A stretch of DNA of 44,506 nucleotides from Sulfuricurvum sp. (GCF_028681615.1 NZ_JAQUHV010000017.1:1-44506), one strand, 5' to 3'; positions 17,059 to 25,762 are shown, counted from the first letter of the stretch. The notes: generated from the sequence alone by a model not told the origin. Translations and numbers: made by a program.

Positions 17059-20000
17059 CACTGACCCTTTTTATAAATCATTTTAAACGCAGGCGGCAAA
17101 ATGAGAAGTGTCAGGATCGTCGATGTCACTAATCCGCCCAATACAACGATTGCCAGCGGTTTTTGGATCTCACTCCCGACCCCTGAGGCAAACAGCAACG
17201 GTAAAAGACCCAAGGCGGCAATGAAGGCCGTCATAAGGACAGGGCGAAGACGTCTGCGCGCCCCCTCCGCAACCGCATCATCAATCGAATAGCCATTGCC
17301 TAAAAGGGTATTAAAATAACTGACCATAACAACCCCGTTGAGTACCGCGATTCCGAAAAGTGCGATAAATCCGACCGATGCCGGTACAGAAAGATACTCT
17401 CCGCTGAAATACAGTGAAATGATACCGCCGGTCACCGCAAACGGAATGTTGAGCAAAATGAGAGCAGTCGCACTCACAGAACGGAACGTAAAGAAAAGAA
17501 TCAGGAAGATGACCCCGATACTGATTGGAATGACCGTCATCAACTTCGCCGCAGCGCGTTGCTGATTTTCAAATTGTCCGCCGTATACGATGGTATACCC
17601 TTGAGGGAGTTTGATGTTGGCATCGATTTTTTGTTTGGCTTCTTCTACAAATCCGACCAAATCCCGCCCTTCAACATTGGCACGTACGGTACTGTATCGT
17701 TTCCCGTTTTCACGATCTACTTTCAAAGCCCCTTCACTGGTTTCAATTTGGGCAACACTTGAAATAGGGACCGAAAATCCGTCACTTAGCGGAAGTTCCA
17801 GCGATTTGAACAGTTCCATATCTTGAGAGACTTCACTGTCAAGCCGCATCAACACGGGAATTCGTGTATTATCGATCGAAAGCTCATCGATCGTAACCCC
17901 TTCCAAGGCCGTTTTTAGAAACAGTTCGAGTTCAGCCGTATCGACACCGGTCTTGGCCGATTCTGTCCGATTAGGTTTTACGCTGAGATAATTCACCCCT
18001 TCGTTAAGGGTTGTAAACACTTCGGACGAACCTTTTATCTTATCAAGCGTATCGGCAATATTTTGACTGAGTTCATTCAGCTTGTCAATGTCGCTTCCAT
18101 AAATCTTGATCGCCAAATCACCCCGTGAACCCGTTAGCATCTCCGATATCCGCATTTCGATCGGTTGGGTAAAGCTAAAACTGATCCCCGGAAAATTTTT
18201 GAGTGACTCTTGAATTTCACTTTTGATCTCTTCTTTATTCTTCGCTTTCCATTCTTTTTGCGGTTTTAACGTAATAAACGTATCGGTTTGATTTAACCCC
18301 ATAGGATCGAGTCCGAGTTCATCGGATCCGGTTCTCGCAACGATCGTTTTGATTTCTGGAACATGCTCAATCAACGTACGTTGTATGGCCAGATTGAGTT
18401 CTTTGGATTTTTCAAGCGAAATAGACGGAGGGGTTTCAATCCCTAAAATAATATCTCCCTCATCCAAAGTCGGCATAAAGCTTTTCCCTACAAATGCAAA
18501 CAGGGTAAAGCTGATAATCAAGAAAGCGACCGCTCCGGTAAAAAGGACTTTTGTACGGGTCAATGCAAATTTTAGCATCGGTTCATACAGACGCGCAAAG
18601 AATTTGCCGATAAACGTCTCTTCATGAGGGGTACTCTTTAAAATCAAAGAACTTACAACCGGAATGAGCGTTAACGATAGAAGAAGCGAACCGAACAGTG
18701 CGAAAACGATGGTCAGTGCTACCGGAGCAAATAATTTCCCTTCCAGCCCTTCCAATGTCAATAACGGCAAAAAGACGACCGCAATGATCAAAATACCGCT
18801 GAATACGGCAGTACTCACCTCTTTGGTCGCTCGATAAACTTGATGCAATTTTGGAAGTGACGTATCATTTTCACTGAGTTTGGCAAACGCATTTTCAACA
18901 ACTACGACCGCGGAATCGACCAGCATACCGATCGCGATTGCCAACCCTCCCAAACTCATCAGATTGGCGCTCAAACCAAAATATCTCATCATTAAAAACG
19001 CAATCGCGATTGAAAACGGCAAGATGACACTCACGGCGATTGCCGCACGAACATCTCCCAAAAAGACCATGAGAAGAACAATAACCAATACGATGGCTTC
19101 CACCAACGCTTTGGAAACCGTACCGACCGCCTTCTCAATCAGATTGCTCCGGTCATAAAAAGGGACGATGCTCACACCTGCGGGAAGCATCGGTTTCAGT
19201 TGTTCGAGCCGTTCTTTGATCTGTGAAATCGTCTCTTGGGCATTTGCCCCTTTAAGCGTCAAAACCAGACCTTCCGTCGCTTCTCCGACACCGTCTTTGG
19301 TAACAAATCCCAATCGCGTTCTCGAATCGTCCCGAACTTCACAAAAATCGCCGACACGGATCGGTCCGTTATTGGAATGGATCGTGATGTTGGCTATTTC
19401 ACTCGCATCTTTGACACCGCTTTGAACTTTAACCAGATAGCTCTCTTCGTTTGCGTCAACCCGTCCCGCCCCGTCGTTTTTCAGATTTTTTTCCAATGTG
19501 TCCTGCAGGGTGCTCAGAGGTATCCCCAGATGACGCATTGCCGTATAATCAGGCTGTACGACAATAGCCCGTGCTTCCCCGCCTAGCGAATTGACATCGG
19601 CTACCCCTTTGGCGCCCCGCAATACCGGACGAATGACAAAGTCCAGCAATTCACGTTTCTCTTTTGGGCTTATATTTCCTTCAATCGTAAACATAAATGC
19701 TTCGCCAAGCGGTGTAGTAATAGGGGCCATTCCCCCTTCCACCCCTTTTGGGAGTGTCGGCAAAAGCGATGCAAGTTTTTCAGAAACTTGATTACGTGCC
19801 CGATAAATATCCGTACCGTCGTTAAAATCGATCGTTATGTCGGCAATCGCATATTTTGACGTACTCTTGAGAAGCTTCTCATTTTCCAATCCCAGCAATT
19901 CTGCTTCCAACGGTTTAACAACACGGTTTTCAACCTCTTCAGGGGTCATTCCGGGTGCTTTCAAAATGATTTTCACCTGTGTCGATGAAATGTCCGGAAA

Positions 20001-20114
20001 AGCATCAATCGGTATTTTATAAAACGAATAGACCCCATACCCAAACAGGGCCAGGGAGAGGAGGATGACGATGAGCCGCTGCTTGAGAGAAAATTCAATA
20101 ATAGAGTTCAGCAT
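17058..20114 (-). CDS. HME-type RND heavy metal efflux pump (CzcA/CusA family)
   Basis: This 1018-residue inner-membrane proton/metal antiporter has the full RND layout: one N-terminal helix, a large periplasmic loop (from about 35), a block of six helices, a second large loop and a final helix block. The transmembrane signature IAIGMLVDSAVVVVEN holds the proton-relay Asp. The porter region contains SEMLTGSRGDLAIKIYG, which resembles CzcA-type pumps more than the Met-triad Cu/Ag pumps, so a divalent metal is slightly favoured. It pairs with the adaptor and outer-membrane genes that precede it, overlapping each by a few bases. Confidence 0.93.
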   Translation of the reverse strand: MLNSIIEFSLKQRLIVILLSLALFGYGVYSFYKIPIDAFPDISSTQVKIILKAPGMTPEEVENRVVKPLEAELLGLENEKLLKSTSKYAIADITIDFNDGTDIYRARNQVSEKLASLLPTLPKGVEGGMAPITTPLGEAFMFTIEGNISPKEKRELLDFVIRPVLRGAKGVADVNSLGGEARAIVVQPDYTAMRHLGIPLSTLQDTLEKNLKNDGAGRVDANEESYLVKVQSGVKDASEIANITIHSNNGPIRVGDFCEVRDDSRTRLGFVTKDGVGEATEGLVLTLKGANAQETISQIKERLEQLKPMLPAGVSIVPFYDRSNLIEKAVGTVSKALVEAIVLVIVLLMVFLGDVRAAIAVSVILPFSIAIAFLMMRYFGLSANLMSLGGLAIAIGMLVDSAVVVVENAFAKLSENDTSLPKLHQVYRATKEVSTAVFSGILIIAVVFLPLLTLEGLEGKLFAPVALTIVFALFGSLLLSLTLIPVVSSLILKSTPHEETFIGKFFARLYEPMLKFALTRTKVLFTGAVAFLIISFTLFAFVGKSFMPTLDEGDIILGIETPPSISLEKSKELNLAIQRTLIEHVPEIKTIVARTGSDELGLDPMGLNQTDTFITLKPQKEWKAKNKEEIKSEIQESLKNFPGISFSFTQPIEMRISEMLTGSRGDLAIKIYGSDIDKLNELSQNIADTLDKIKGSSEVFTTLNEGVNYLSVKPNRTESAKTGVDTAELELFLKTALEGVTIDELSIDNTRIPVLMRLDSEVSQDMELFKSLELPLSDGFSVPISSVAQIETSEGALKVDRENGKRYSTVRANVEGRDLVGFVEEAKQKIDANIKLPQGYTIVYGGQFENQQRAAAKLMTVIPISIGVIFLILFFTFRSVSATALILLNIPFAVTGGIISLYFSGEYLSVPASVGFIALFGIAVLNGVVMVSYFNTLLGNGYSIDDAVAEGARRRLRPVLMTAFIAALGLLPLLFASGVGSEIQKPLAIVVLGGLVTSTILTLLILPPAFKMIYKKGQ

Positions 20115-21163
20115 TATTCAAATCCCAATCCGCTCAAGGCACCTTTTAGGGTAATGATCCCGTCGCTCGCAACTTTGGTTGCAGAGTCCAATCCCTCAGG
20201 TTTCACCGCGATATAATCTTTATAAATCTTCTGAATCTGTATGATTTGTGGTTTAAATCCCGTCGGCGTTTGGATAAAACAGATGTCGTTTTTCTTGTAT
20301 TTTGTCACAGACGAACGCGGCAGCAATATCCATTTATCGGTTTGCGTTGACGCAATATAAAACTCACCCGAAGTCCCTGCACGGTTATTATTGTTGGCCT
20401 TCAAGACAGCAACAGCGGTCGCAGAATTGCTCATGACATCCACAGCGGAAGAGACTGCCGTGATTTTTCCGGCTTCCGCACCTGTTTTATCCATAACCAG
20501 CGCACCTTTATGGATGCTTCCGATCATTTTAGGAGGGATTTTGATAAACGCACTGAGGGCATCTGCGCTGGCAATTTTCAGATAAGGGACAAACGGTTCA
20601 ATCTTTTCTCCGGCTTTGAGCGGAGCATGCGCCAATATGCCGTTTTGGCGGGCTCGGATCGTGAACATCATCCCGTTTTTCGGTTGAATATCGGCACCTG
20701 CGAAAACAAACCGGTTTTCGATCTCGGCGACTTTGGATTTCAGACTCATAACTTCAAGACTGCTTTTTTGCGATTCACGCAAAGATATGGCTCCGTCTTT
20801 GTAGAGGGTATCATCTTTTTTTGCATACTCTTGAGCCAATTTAAGGCGATTTCGAAGATCGTTGAGTTCATAGCTGCTTGAGAGCAATTCTGAAGAGGCA
20901 ATAGTACAGATGACTTCCCCTTTTTTCACGGTGTCCCCGGTTTGTTTCATCAGCTCCGCCACCGTAGCTTCACCGCTTAGCGTATAGCTTCTCGCACCCT
21001 TGTCACTGTAATCAAATGTTCCGATAAACGGCCCCATGGCTTCCGATTTGATCATTCGTACCTGTTCTACCGCAATCCCCATTTTTTTCATCTGAGCTTC
21101 GCTCATTGTGATTTGTGCCATCAACGCCGTAGCGCTTAACAGAATCAATAAACTTTTTTTCAT
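20114..21163 (-). CDS. Periplasmic adaptor (membrane fusion protein) of the RND pump
   Basis: This 349-residue protein has a Sec signal peptide (KKSLLILLSATALMA) and the usual adaptor order. A lipoyl-like half (SGEATVAELMKQTGDTVKKGEVI) comes first, then a helical hairpin of about 60 residues (LNDLRNRLKLAQEYAKKDD and on), the second lipoyl half, a beta barrel and a membrane-proximal domain. It links the inner-membrane pump to the TolC-like channel. It overlaps its neighbours by one to three bases. It lacks an N-terminal His-rich metal-binding extension. Confidence 0.9.
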   Translation of the reverse strand: MKKSLLILLSATALMAQITMSEAQMKKMGIAVEQVRMIKSEAMGPFIGTFDYSDKGARSYTLSGEATVAELMKQTGDTVKKGEVICTIASSELLSSSYELNDLRNRLKLAQEYAKKDDTLYKDGAISLRESQKSSLEVMSLKSKVAEIENRFVFAGADIQPKNGMMFTIRARQNGILAHAPLKAGEKIEPFVPYLKIASADALSAFIKIPPKMIGSIHKGALVMDKTGAEAGKITAVSSAVDVMSNSATAVAVLKANNNNRAGTSGEFYIASTQTDKWILLPRSSVTKYKKNDICFIQTPTGFKPQIIQIQKIYKDYIAVKPEGLDSATKVASDGIITLKGALSGLGFE

Positions 21164-22347
21164 TACCAGATCCCCCCTAGTTTTTCTTCGATTGCAGACA
21201 TTTCTTCAATGTAGTTTTGTTTGACTTGTAGCGTGCGTAAGCGTGCATCATAGTAAGCGTTTTTGGAAGCGAGATATTCAAATTGGCCTATTACGCCCCC
21301 TTCATACCCTTTTTGCGCTATTGTAAAGAGAGTTTCGTAACTGTTTTCGTTTTCGCTCAAAACCTTGATTCTCTCTTCACGCTCTTGCAAATGTTCCACC
21401 AACCCGCGAACACTGATGTGAAGTTTTTGTTTGCTTACTTCCCGCATATGGACCAAAGCACTTCGTTCGCTCATCAATGCGGCAATTTTCTTCTCATTTT
21501 TGCTGCTGAGCGCCAGCGGCACGGTAAGACGGAAATCAAGACTGTTCTGTGTAGGTTCCTGTGTCATCCCCACCCCAAATGAGACGGATTCGACTGTAGA
21601 GTGGCGCAGTGTGGCAATCTTGGCATCTATCGCTTCAATCCGGGCAGTCAAAGATTTCAACAACGGTGCATTGTTGATACGATCCTCCAATGCAGCGGTT
21701 TTAATAAATTCAAAATTCATATCATCGACGATCACGTTTTCCTGCGACATAACCGATTCTTTGAGATAATGCTGTGCATGTTCCGCTTCCATCATTACCG
21801 CTGCTACTTCTTGAAGGGTATTTTTGTATTCGCTTTCCAAACGCAAAAGTTCCATCTGCGACAATCGGCCGGCTTTGAATTTCTTTTCTCCTACTTGAAA
21901 AGCTTTATACGAAAAATCACGTTTTTGCGTTAGAACCGCATTTCTTTCCTGCTCCAGCTGATACATCAACCAAGAGCGTTTCAATGCTACTTGTATCTGC
22001 CCTTTTTGAACCGACATCTCATATTCGGTCCCTTTTTTTTGGAGTTCAAACTCATAGGCTTGTGCCGATCTGAGAGAGGGCATTTTCATCGTATAATCGA
22101 CCATCACCCCATATTGCTGACCACTATCAGAAGGGACATTCGCATTTATTTTTCGTCCGGACGTCTCGATGCTCAAAGGTTCCCCTGCCATCGCGGCATC
22201 CTTTTCAAATCCGATCGCATCCATACGCCCGTGAGACTGGATAAGATCCCCCGAAACCGTATACGCTTGTTCAGAGAGGTCATGAAAACTGATTGCATGC
22301 CCTAAAAACGGTATTAAAATAGCACTATATGCCCATGACATTTTCAT
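21163..22347 (-). CDS. TolC-family outer membrane channel of the RND pump
   Basis: This 394-residue protein has an N-terminal signal (MKMSWAYSAILIPFLGHAIS) and long amphipathic helices typical of outer membrane efflux proteins, with two repeats of the pattern helix - FSYKAFQVGEKKFKAGRLSQMELL. The CzcC/CusC type is indicated by the neighbours. It overlaps the PepSY gene (ATGA) and the adaptor gene. Repeats of a GxxGxxSxMELL / GxxGxxGxFEYL form mark the two structural halves. Confidence 0.9.
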   Translation of the reverse strand: MKMSWAYSAILIPFLGHAISFHDLSEQAYTVSGDLIQSHGRMDAIGFEKDAAMAGEPLSIETSGRKINANVPSDSGQQYGVMVDYTMKMPSLRSAQAYEFELQKKGTEYEMSVQKGQIQVALKRSWLMYQLEQERNAVLTQKRDFSYKAFQVGEKKFKAGRLSQMELLRLESEYKNTLQEVAAVMMEAEHAQHYLKESVMSQENVIVDDMNFEFIKTAALEDRINNAPLLKSLTARIEAIDAKIATLRHSTVESVSFGVGMTQEPTQNSLDFRLTVPLALSSKNEKKIAALMSERSALVHMREVSKQKLHISVRGLVEHLQEREERIKVLSENENSYETLFTIAQKGYEGGVIGQFEYLASKNAYYDARLRTLQVKQNYIEEMSAIEEKLGGIW

Positions 22348-22706
22348 TGTAGCGGCTCCATTTTTAAAATCGACCCGTTAGCAGGATCGACATAAAGTTT
22401 GATATCTTTTGCAGTGGCATCGGTAGCATAGACTTGATACACCAATTCAGAAGCGATGTCTCGCAGTTTGACACCGCGGACACCATACCCTTCATCTGAG
22501 AGATGCTTGCGGATATCCTCTTCATTCATAGGTGCCATTGATTTATAATACTGGTTTTCTTGCATACTTTTAACTAAATGGTTTCTGTGATTTCCAAAAG
22601 TATATTTCATATGTTCTTGTGTCGGAATAGTGACCGATGAACCCATTGCGCCATAAAGGGACAAGGAAAGAAATGTCAAACAGATAAAGAAAATACGTTT
22701 CACCAT
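22344..22706 (-). CDS. Secreted PepSY-like protein heading the metal efflux operon
   Basis: This 120-residue protein has a signal peptide (KRIFFICLTFLSLSLYGA). The C-terminal half has PepSY character: NEEDIRKHLSDEGYGVRGVK, then a strand ending VYATDATAKDIKLYVDPANG. PepSY domains inhibit peptidases or bind ligands in the periplasm and are found next to metal-handling genes. AAAAGGAT precedes the ATG. As first gene of the seven-gene operon it may be a periplasmic metal sensor or chaperone; that role is inferred. Confidence 0.78.
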   Translation of the reverse strand: MVKRIFFICLTFLSLSLYGAMGSSVTIPTQEHMKYTFGNHRNHLVKSMQENQYYKSMAPMNEEDIRKHLSDEGYGVRGVKLRDIASELVYQVYATDATAKDIKLYVDPANGSILKMEPLQ

Positions 22707-22720
22707 TTATCCTTTTTATA

Positions 22721-22767
22721 AAAATATAATGGGATTCTATAGGATCAACATGAGAAAATCTTGAGAA
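22721..22767 (-). promoter_or_regulatory. Promoter and OmpR-type direct repeat for the metal efflux operon
   Basis: On the minus strand TTGATC (22743-22748) and TATTTT (22721-22726) are 16 bases apart, a weak promoter that would need an activator. Two bases upstream of the -35 box is a perfect direct repeat TTCTCA-N5-TTCTCA (22751-22767), with the 11-bp period usual for OmpR-family regulators. The spacing suits class II activation by the operon's own response regulator. Confidence 0.55.
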
Positions 22768-22860
22768 TGCTGTGGAAATGTATTAAAGACCCTAATAGAT
22801 TATAGGCCAACAATCATTATTTTTCAACCTGTTGGAAATGGAGTGAGAGGTTAGGGAAGG

Positions 22861-22875
22861 TTGGTGGAGGCGTCC
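22861..22875. repeat. Left attachment-site copy (attL)
   Basis: TTGGTGGAGGCGTCC matches the last bases of the tmRNA gene, including the CCA end, but is followed by unrelated sequence. It is the displaced remnant of the original ssrA 3' end. It lies just outside the metal efflux operon promoter. Confidence 0.75.
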
Positions 22876-22965
22876 TCTATCAAACAAAAGCCAAAATATG
22901 ATATTTTTAAGACTATATAAGAAATAAACTACATTAAAAACTACATTAATGTAAAATTCATTTTT

Positions 22966-24012
22966 TTAAACCATTCTCAGAAAATCATCCGCTAATGGTT
23001 TTAATATTGATTCAAACTCAAACCCAGGTTCTTTCATTGTATATGCTAATCCATTTTTGAGTCTGTTATGAAAGTTTTTCAAATAAGCTTCTTTACCATT
23101 ATCAGTCATAAAAGAATTTTCAATCATCTGTTCAGCTTTACTAGCTGAAGAAAAAATAAGCTTATATATCTTTATCATACGCGATGATGGTATTTTAAAT
23201 AAATGAGCAAAAGCTTCAAAATCTTCTAACGAATAAAATCCAAGTGCACCATATGATTTTGTTTCATAAGACTCAAATAATTCCAATCCCATAACTCCAA
23301 ACATTTCATGGATATGATACCCACTAAAGAGAAGATCATAATTTGGTGTTAAAGTATAGTCACTTCTTCCCTCTGGACGATAAAGTGAAAAATTTTTCAG
23401 GTGAGCATCTCCATTACCTATAAGATAATTCAAAATTATCCGCAGATATAAATCTTCGATGCTCATAGAGCTTGTTGCAACTACGTTTTGTATTGCTGAG
23501 GCAATTGCTTCATAACTTGAATCATATTTATAGTTCTGTCCATCTGTTTCTTCACTCATACCGATAATTGAAGCAAAATCTTCTTGATCCAGCTTGCTCC
23601 CATCTTTTGCATAATCAAACCGTTTTACCAAATAAGCCATATCTCCATTTCTAAAATGCACTATTGCATTCGCGGCTGTTGGAATCTTAAATATCTGTTT
23701 CGACAACTGCATACTTAAGTGCTCATTTGCAACAATATCTTCTGAATGTTGAAGTTGTGTAGCAGGCACTGGCTTTAGAATATATGTTCCATTCTTATCC
23801 GTTGGAAGTAGATCATTACCTTCTAATTTGAGAGAAATTTTATCTTGTACCCCAGATATAGAAATGCGTGGTGCCTGAGATTGTCGGTATTCATAAAACT
23901 CTTTAATATCAAAATTAAGTTGATTAATATTCCTTCCATTGAAAAGTTCCGCTTTGCACTTTGTGCAATACGTTCCAGTATTAATTGGTTTAAAACATCC
24001 ATAACATTTCAT
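22966..24012 (-). CDS. HipT-like serine/threonine kinase toxin
   Basis: This 348-residue protein matches the kinase part of HipA. An N-terminal zinc ribbon has Cys3, Cys6, Cys16 and Cys19. The Gly-rich loop reads SISGVQDK (Ser51/Ser53), the catalytic loop is GDAHLKN with Asp202 and Asn207, and the metal-binding Asp226 is in PNYDLLFS. The HipA N-terminal subdomain is missing and is encoded by the preceding gene. The two-serine SIS loop and this split are features of HipT of HipBST systems, where the E. coli toxin phosphorylates tryptophanyl-tRNA synthetase. AGGAG lies just before the ATG, which overlaps the upstream stop by four bases. Confidence 0.82.
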   Translation of the reverse strand: MKCYGCFKPINTGTYCTKCKAELFNGRNINQLNFDIKEFYEYRQSQAPRISISGVQDKISLKLEGNDLLPTDKNGTYILKPVPATQLQHSEDIVANEHLSMQLSKQIFKIPTAANAIVHFRNGDMAYLVKRFDYAKDGSKLDQEDFASIIGMSEETDGQNYKYDSSYEAIASAIQNVVATSSMSIEDLYLRIILNYLIGNGDAHLKNFSLYRPEGRSDYTLTPNYDLLFSGYHIHEMFGVMGLELFESYETKSYGALGFYSLEDFEAFAHLFKIPSSRMIKIYKLIFSSASKAEQMIENSFMTDNGKEAYLKNFHNRLKNGLAYTMKEPGFEFESILKPLADDFLRMV

Positions 24013-24404
24013 GCTTGATCTCCTTTCTCATCAGAATGTACTGTAAACCTATTTAGCAGCTTACTAATTTTGGTATCTCTATACACCGTTACATCTTTAA
24101 CTGTAATCGAACCGATTGTATTATTTTCAGTCGTTTTCAATAAACGAGTAAAAAGATCACTCTCATCAATACGTAATTCCCGACACTGAATTATTTTACT
24201 ACTTCCCTCTGCTAACATATTTGCAAAAAATGGAAAAAGAACCGGTGATGTATAAGTTTCTAATCTCAAAGGAAAACGAACCGAAATAGGAAGAGCTCTT
24301 GGATCATCTAAATAATCTTTTTTGTATTCAAATTGATAACCATCAAGTCCCTTTGAAATAGTTCCTATCAATCTTTCATTCCGATAAACTTCACCTTTTT
24401 GCAT
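24009..24404 (-). CDS. HipS-like protein (HipA N-terminal subdomain)
   Basis: This 131-residue protein corresponds to the HipA N-terminal subdomain 1. It shows GEVYRNERLIGTISKG, then a SVRFPLRLETY stretch and FPFFANMLAEG, equivalent to the FxNLLPEG motif of HipA. In HipBST systems this separate small protein, HipS, is the antitoxin that inhibits the kinase. The gene sits between the HipB-like and HipT-like genes and is coupled to the toxin by an ATGA overlap. Translation starts at an ATG 10 bases after the HipB-like stop. Confidence 0.78.
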   Translation of the reverse strand: MQKGEVYRNERLIGTISKGLDGYQFEYKKDYLDDPRALPISVRFPLRLETYTSPVLFPFFANMLAEGSSKIIQCRELRIDESDLFTRLLKTTENNTIGSITVKDVTVYRDTKISKLLNRFTVHSDEKGDQA

Positions 24405-24414
24405 TTAAGCGATC

Positions 24415-24639
24415 CTATACCTTCTCTTTGATTTTTATTACTACTTCTAGACCAAGAACATCCAGTATTTTTTCAAGTTTAAGTAGTGATATATTTGCTT
24501 TACCATTCTCCAATGTTGAAAGAGTTGTAATACTTACATCAGCATAGGCACAAACAGATTCTTGTTCCATTTTAATTTCTATGCGTCGTTTAACAACTGC
24601 ATCGCCTATATAAGAACGAATACCTTTCTTCACTTCCAC
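24415..24639 (-). CDS. HipB-like Cro/CI-type DNA-binding antitoxin
   Basis: The product of about 74 residues is one helix-turn-helix domain (CAYADVSITTLSTLENGKA is the recognition region) with a final strand EVVIKIKE. I choose the GTG at 24639, because GGAG lies six bases upstream; an in-frame TTG at 24651 has no ribosome binding site. It is the first gene of the hip operon. In HipBST systems HipB represses the operon and boosts HipS activity. The four copies of an 18-base motif just upstream are its probable operators. Confidence 0.75.
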   Translation of the reverse strand: MEVKKGIRSYIGDAVVKRRIEIKMEQESVCAYADVSITTLSTLENGKANISLLKLEKILDVLGLEVVIKIKEKV

Positions 24640-24650
24640 TTTGGGCTCCA

Positions 24651-24915
24651 AATATTAATATATTGAAAGTATAACCATTTTTTAGCACAAAATTGATTAC
24701 ATTAGGCCATTAATTACAATATATTAATAGTATATGGATTCCTATCAACATTTAATCTTAATGCTTCCTTAGTAAAAACTATTGACCGATATTTTAGAAA
24801 AGTGTATTTTTTTTTCATCAATGTCTTTAAATTAAGTATTAATATGTTGTAAGTAAGGCCACTTTATATATTAAATATACTCAAAATAGATCGATACTTA
24901 CAATATATTAATAGT
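24651..24915. promoter_or_regulatory. Duplicated operator/promoter region of the hip operon
   Basis: The motif TTACAATATATTAATAGT occurs exactly at 24714-24731 and 24898-24915. Inverted, imperfect copies lie at 24651-24668 (15 of 18) and 24835-24852 (16 of 18). The inverted-direct pair has the same 63-base pitch both times, and the sequence between also aligns, so an 80-90-base unit was duplicated with an offset of 184 bases. The copy next to hipB overlaps the likely -10 (TATACT on the minus strand). Binding by the HipB-like protein is inferred. Confidence 0.65.
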
Positions 24916-25284
24916 GTTTGGGTACATAGAATTTTATTTACTTAATAATTCCTTAGCCAATAACCTATTCGAGATACATGTATCGACATTTTTGCGATAA
25001 GAAAAGTGGGCGCATAATTAATTTTTCTAGCTCAACAAGAGCTTTCTAGAACACTATTTTTAATGACAACTCTTTTTCGTTTCATTACATGGTGTCAAGC
25101 GATATTTAAAAATGACCATCTGCGCCGGATAAAAATAGAAAAGTTAGAGGACATGGATTAGTAGTATTACCGAAGGATAATTGACCCCCGCTACGCAGTA
25201 CATCAATTCTGAAAAATAGTATACACCAAAATCTATACATGATTCATAAAAATCTCTCTGTACATTCTTTCAACTAAAAAAGTA
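24916..25284. other. Gene-free A+T-rich spacer in the island, possible IS relic
   Basis: No reading frame of note is present. A 5-bp stem hairpin (AGCTC/GAGCT) lies at 25029-25043. Between about 25090 and 25200 two stretches, TTTAAAAATGACC and GGATAATTGACCCCC, look like the ends of IS21-type elements, but no transposase coding remains. This is a weak resemblance from memory only. Confidence 0.3.
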
Positions 25285-25659
25285 CTATGCCCATACTCGA
25301 GATTTTGGCATTTTAGCAATCATCGCTTTAGCTTGAATAAGCATCTTTTTTTGTGCTTCAATGCTTGGAGTTTGGTTTTCGAGAGCAGACGTTTTTACGA
25401 CACGGTTCACAATCTCTTGCGCTTTTTTCTCGATTTGTGCTTGGTATAAAGCTTTAGGTGATTGTTTTGGTTTGATGGCGATTTCGCATCCCAAAGCAAC
25501 CGCGATTTTATCGAGGGTATCAAGCGAAATATCATGTCCCGAGAACGCACGTTTGACAGTCGCTATACCGACACCGGCACGAGAAGCGATAGCCTCATAG
25601 GGAATTGCTAATGCCTCTTTTTGTTTTTTGAGTTCAGAGAGTATTAATGATTTAAACAT
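25285..25659 (-). CDS. Cro/CI-type helix-turn-helix regulator
   Basis: With the start at 25659 (AGAAG a few bases upstream) the product is 124 residues. Residues 1-65 are a helix-turn-helix domain (YEAIASRAGVGIATVKRAF, then LDTLDKIAVALGCEIAIKP). The C-terminal half is a Lys/Ala-rich helix of unknown role (KAQEIVNRVVKT and on). The HTH type resembles antitoxins and phage repressors. No toxin gene is directly linked; the nearest downstream genes are the hip operon, 630 bases on. Its promoter holds a perfect palindrome, so autorepression is likely. Confidence 0.82.
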   Translation of the reverse strand: MFKSLILSELKKQKEALAIPYEAIASRAGVGIATVKRAFSGHDISLDTLDKIAVALGCEIAIKPKQSPKALYQAQIEKKAQEIVNRVVKTSALENQTPSIEAQKKMLIQAKAMIAKMPKSRVWA

Positions 25660-25703
25660 GGTAGCTTCTTTTAGTATCATATCTAATACTTAATATTTTA
25701 CAT

Positions 25704-25732
25704 AATGTATCATATATGATACTTTTTGTCAA
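25704..25732 (-). promoter_or_regulatory. Promoter with operator in the spacer for the Cro/CI-type gene
   Basis: On the minus strand TTGACA (25727-25732) and TACATT (25704-25709) are 17 bases apart. The perfect 16-base palindrome GTATCATATATGATAC (25707-25722) fills the spacer and overlaps the -10 box. A further half-site GTATCATAT lies at 25674-25682 in the leader. Repressor binding here would block RNA polymerase directly. Confidence 0.65.
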
Positions 25733-25762
25733 GACGAATTATAACTAAAAAAAGTGTTTGTC

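Noticed and set aside
22861..22875. Left repeat copy as a tRNA gene remnant
   Set aside because: The match to tmRNA stops after 15 bases and there is no T-arm or other tRNA part beside it; it is simply an att copy.
22929..22953. Direct repeat CTACATTAA and palindrome TACATTAATGTA after the HipT-like gene
   Set aside because: The stem is short, A+T-rich and almost without a loop. It might be a weak terminator, but I cannot separate it from chance in such DNA.
24640..24651. TTG start for the HipB-like gene
   Set aside because: No ribosome binding site precedes it and it overlaps an operator copy; the GTG at 24639 has GGAG at good spacing.
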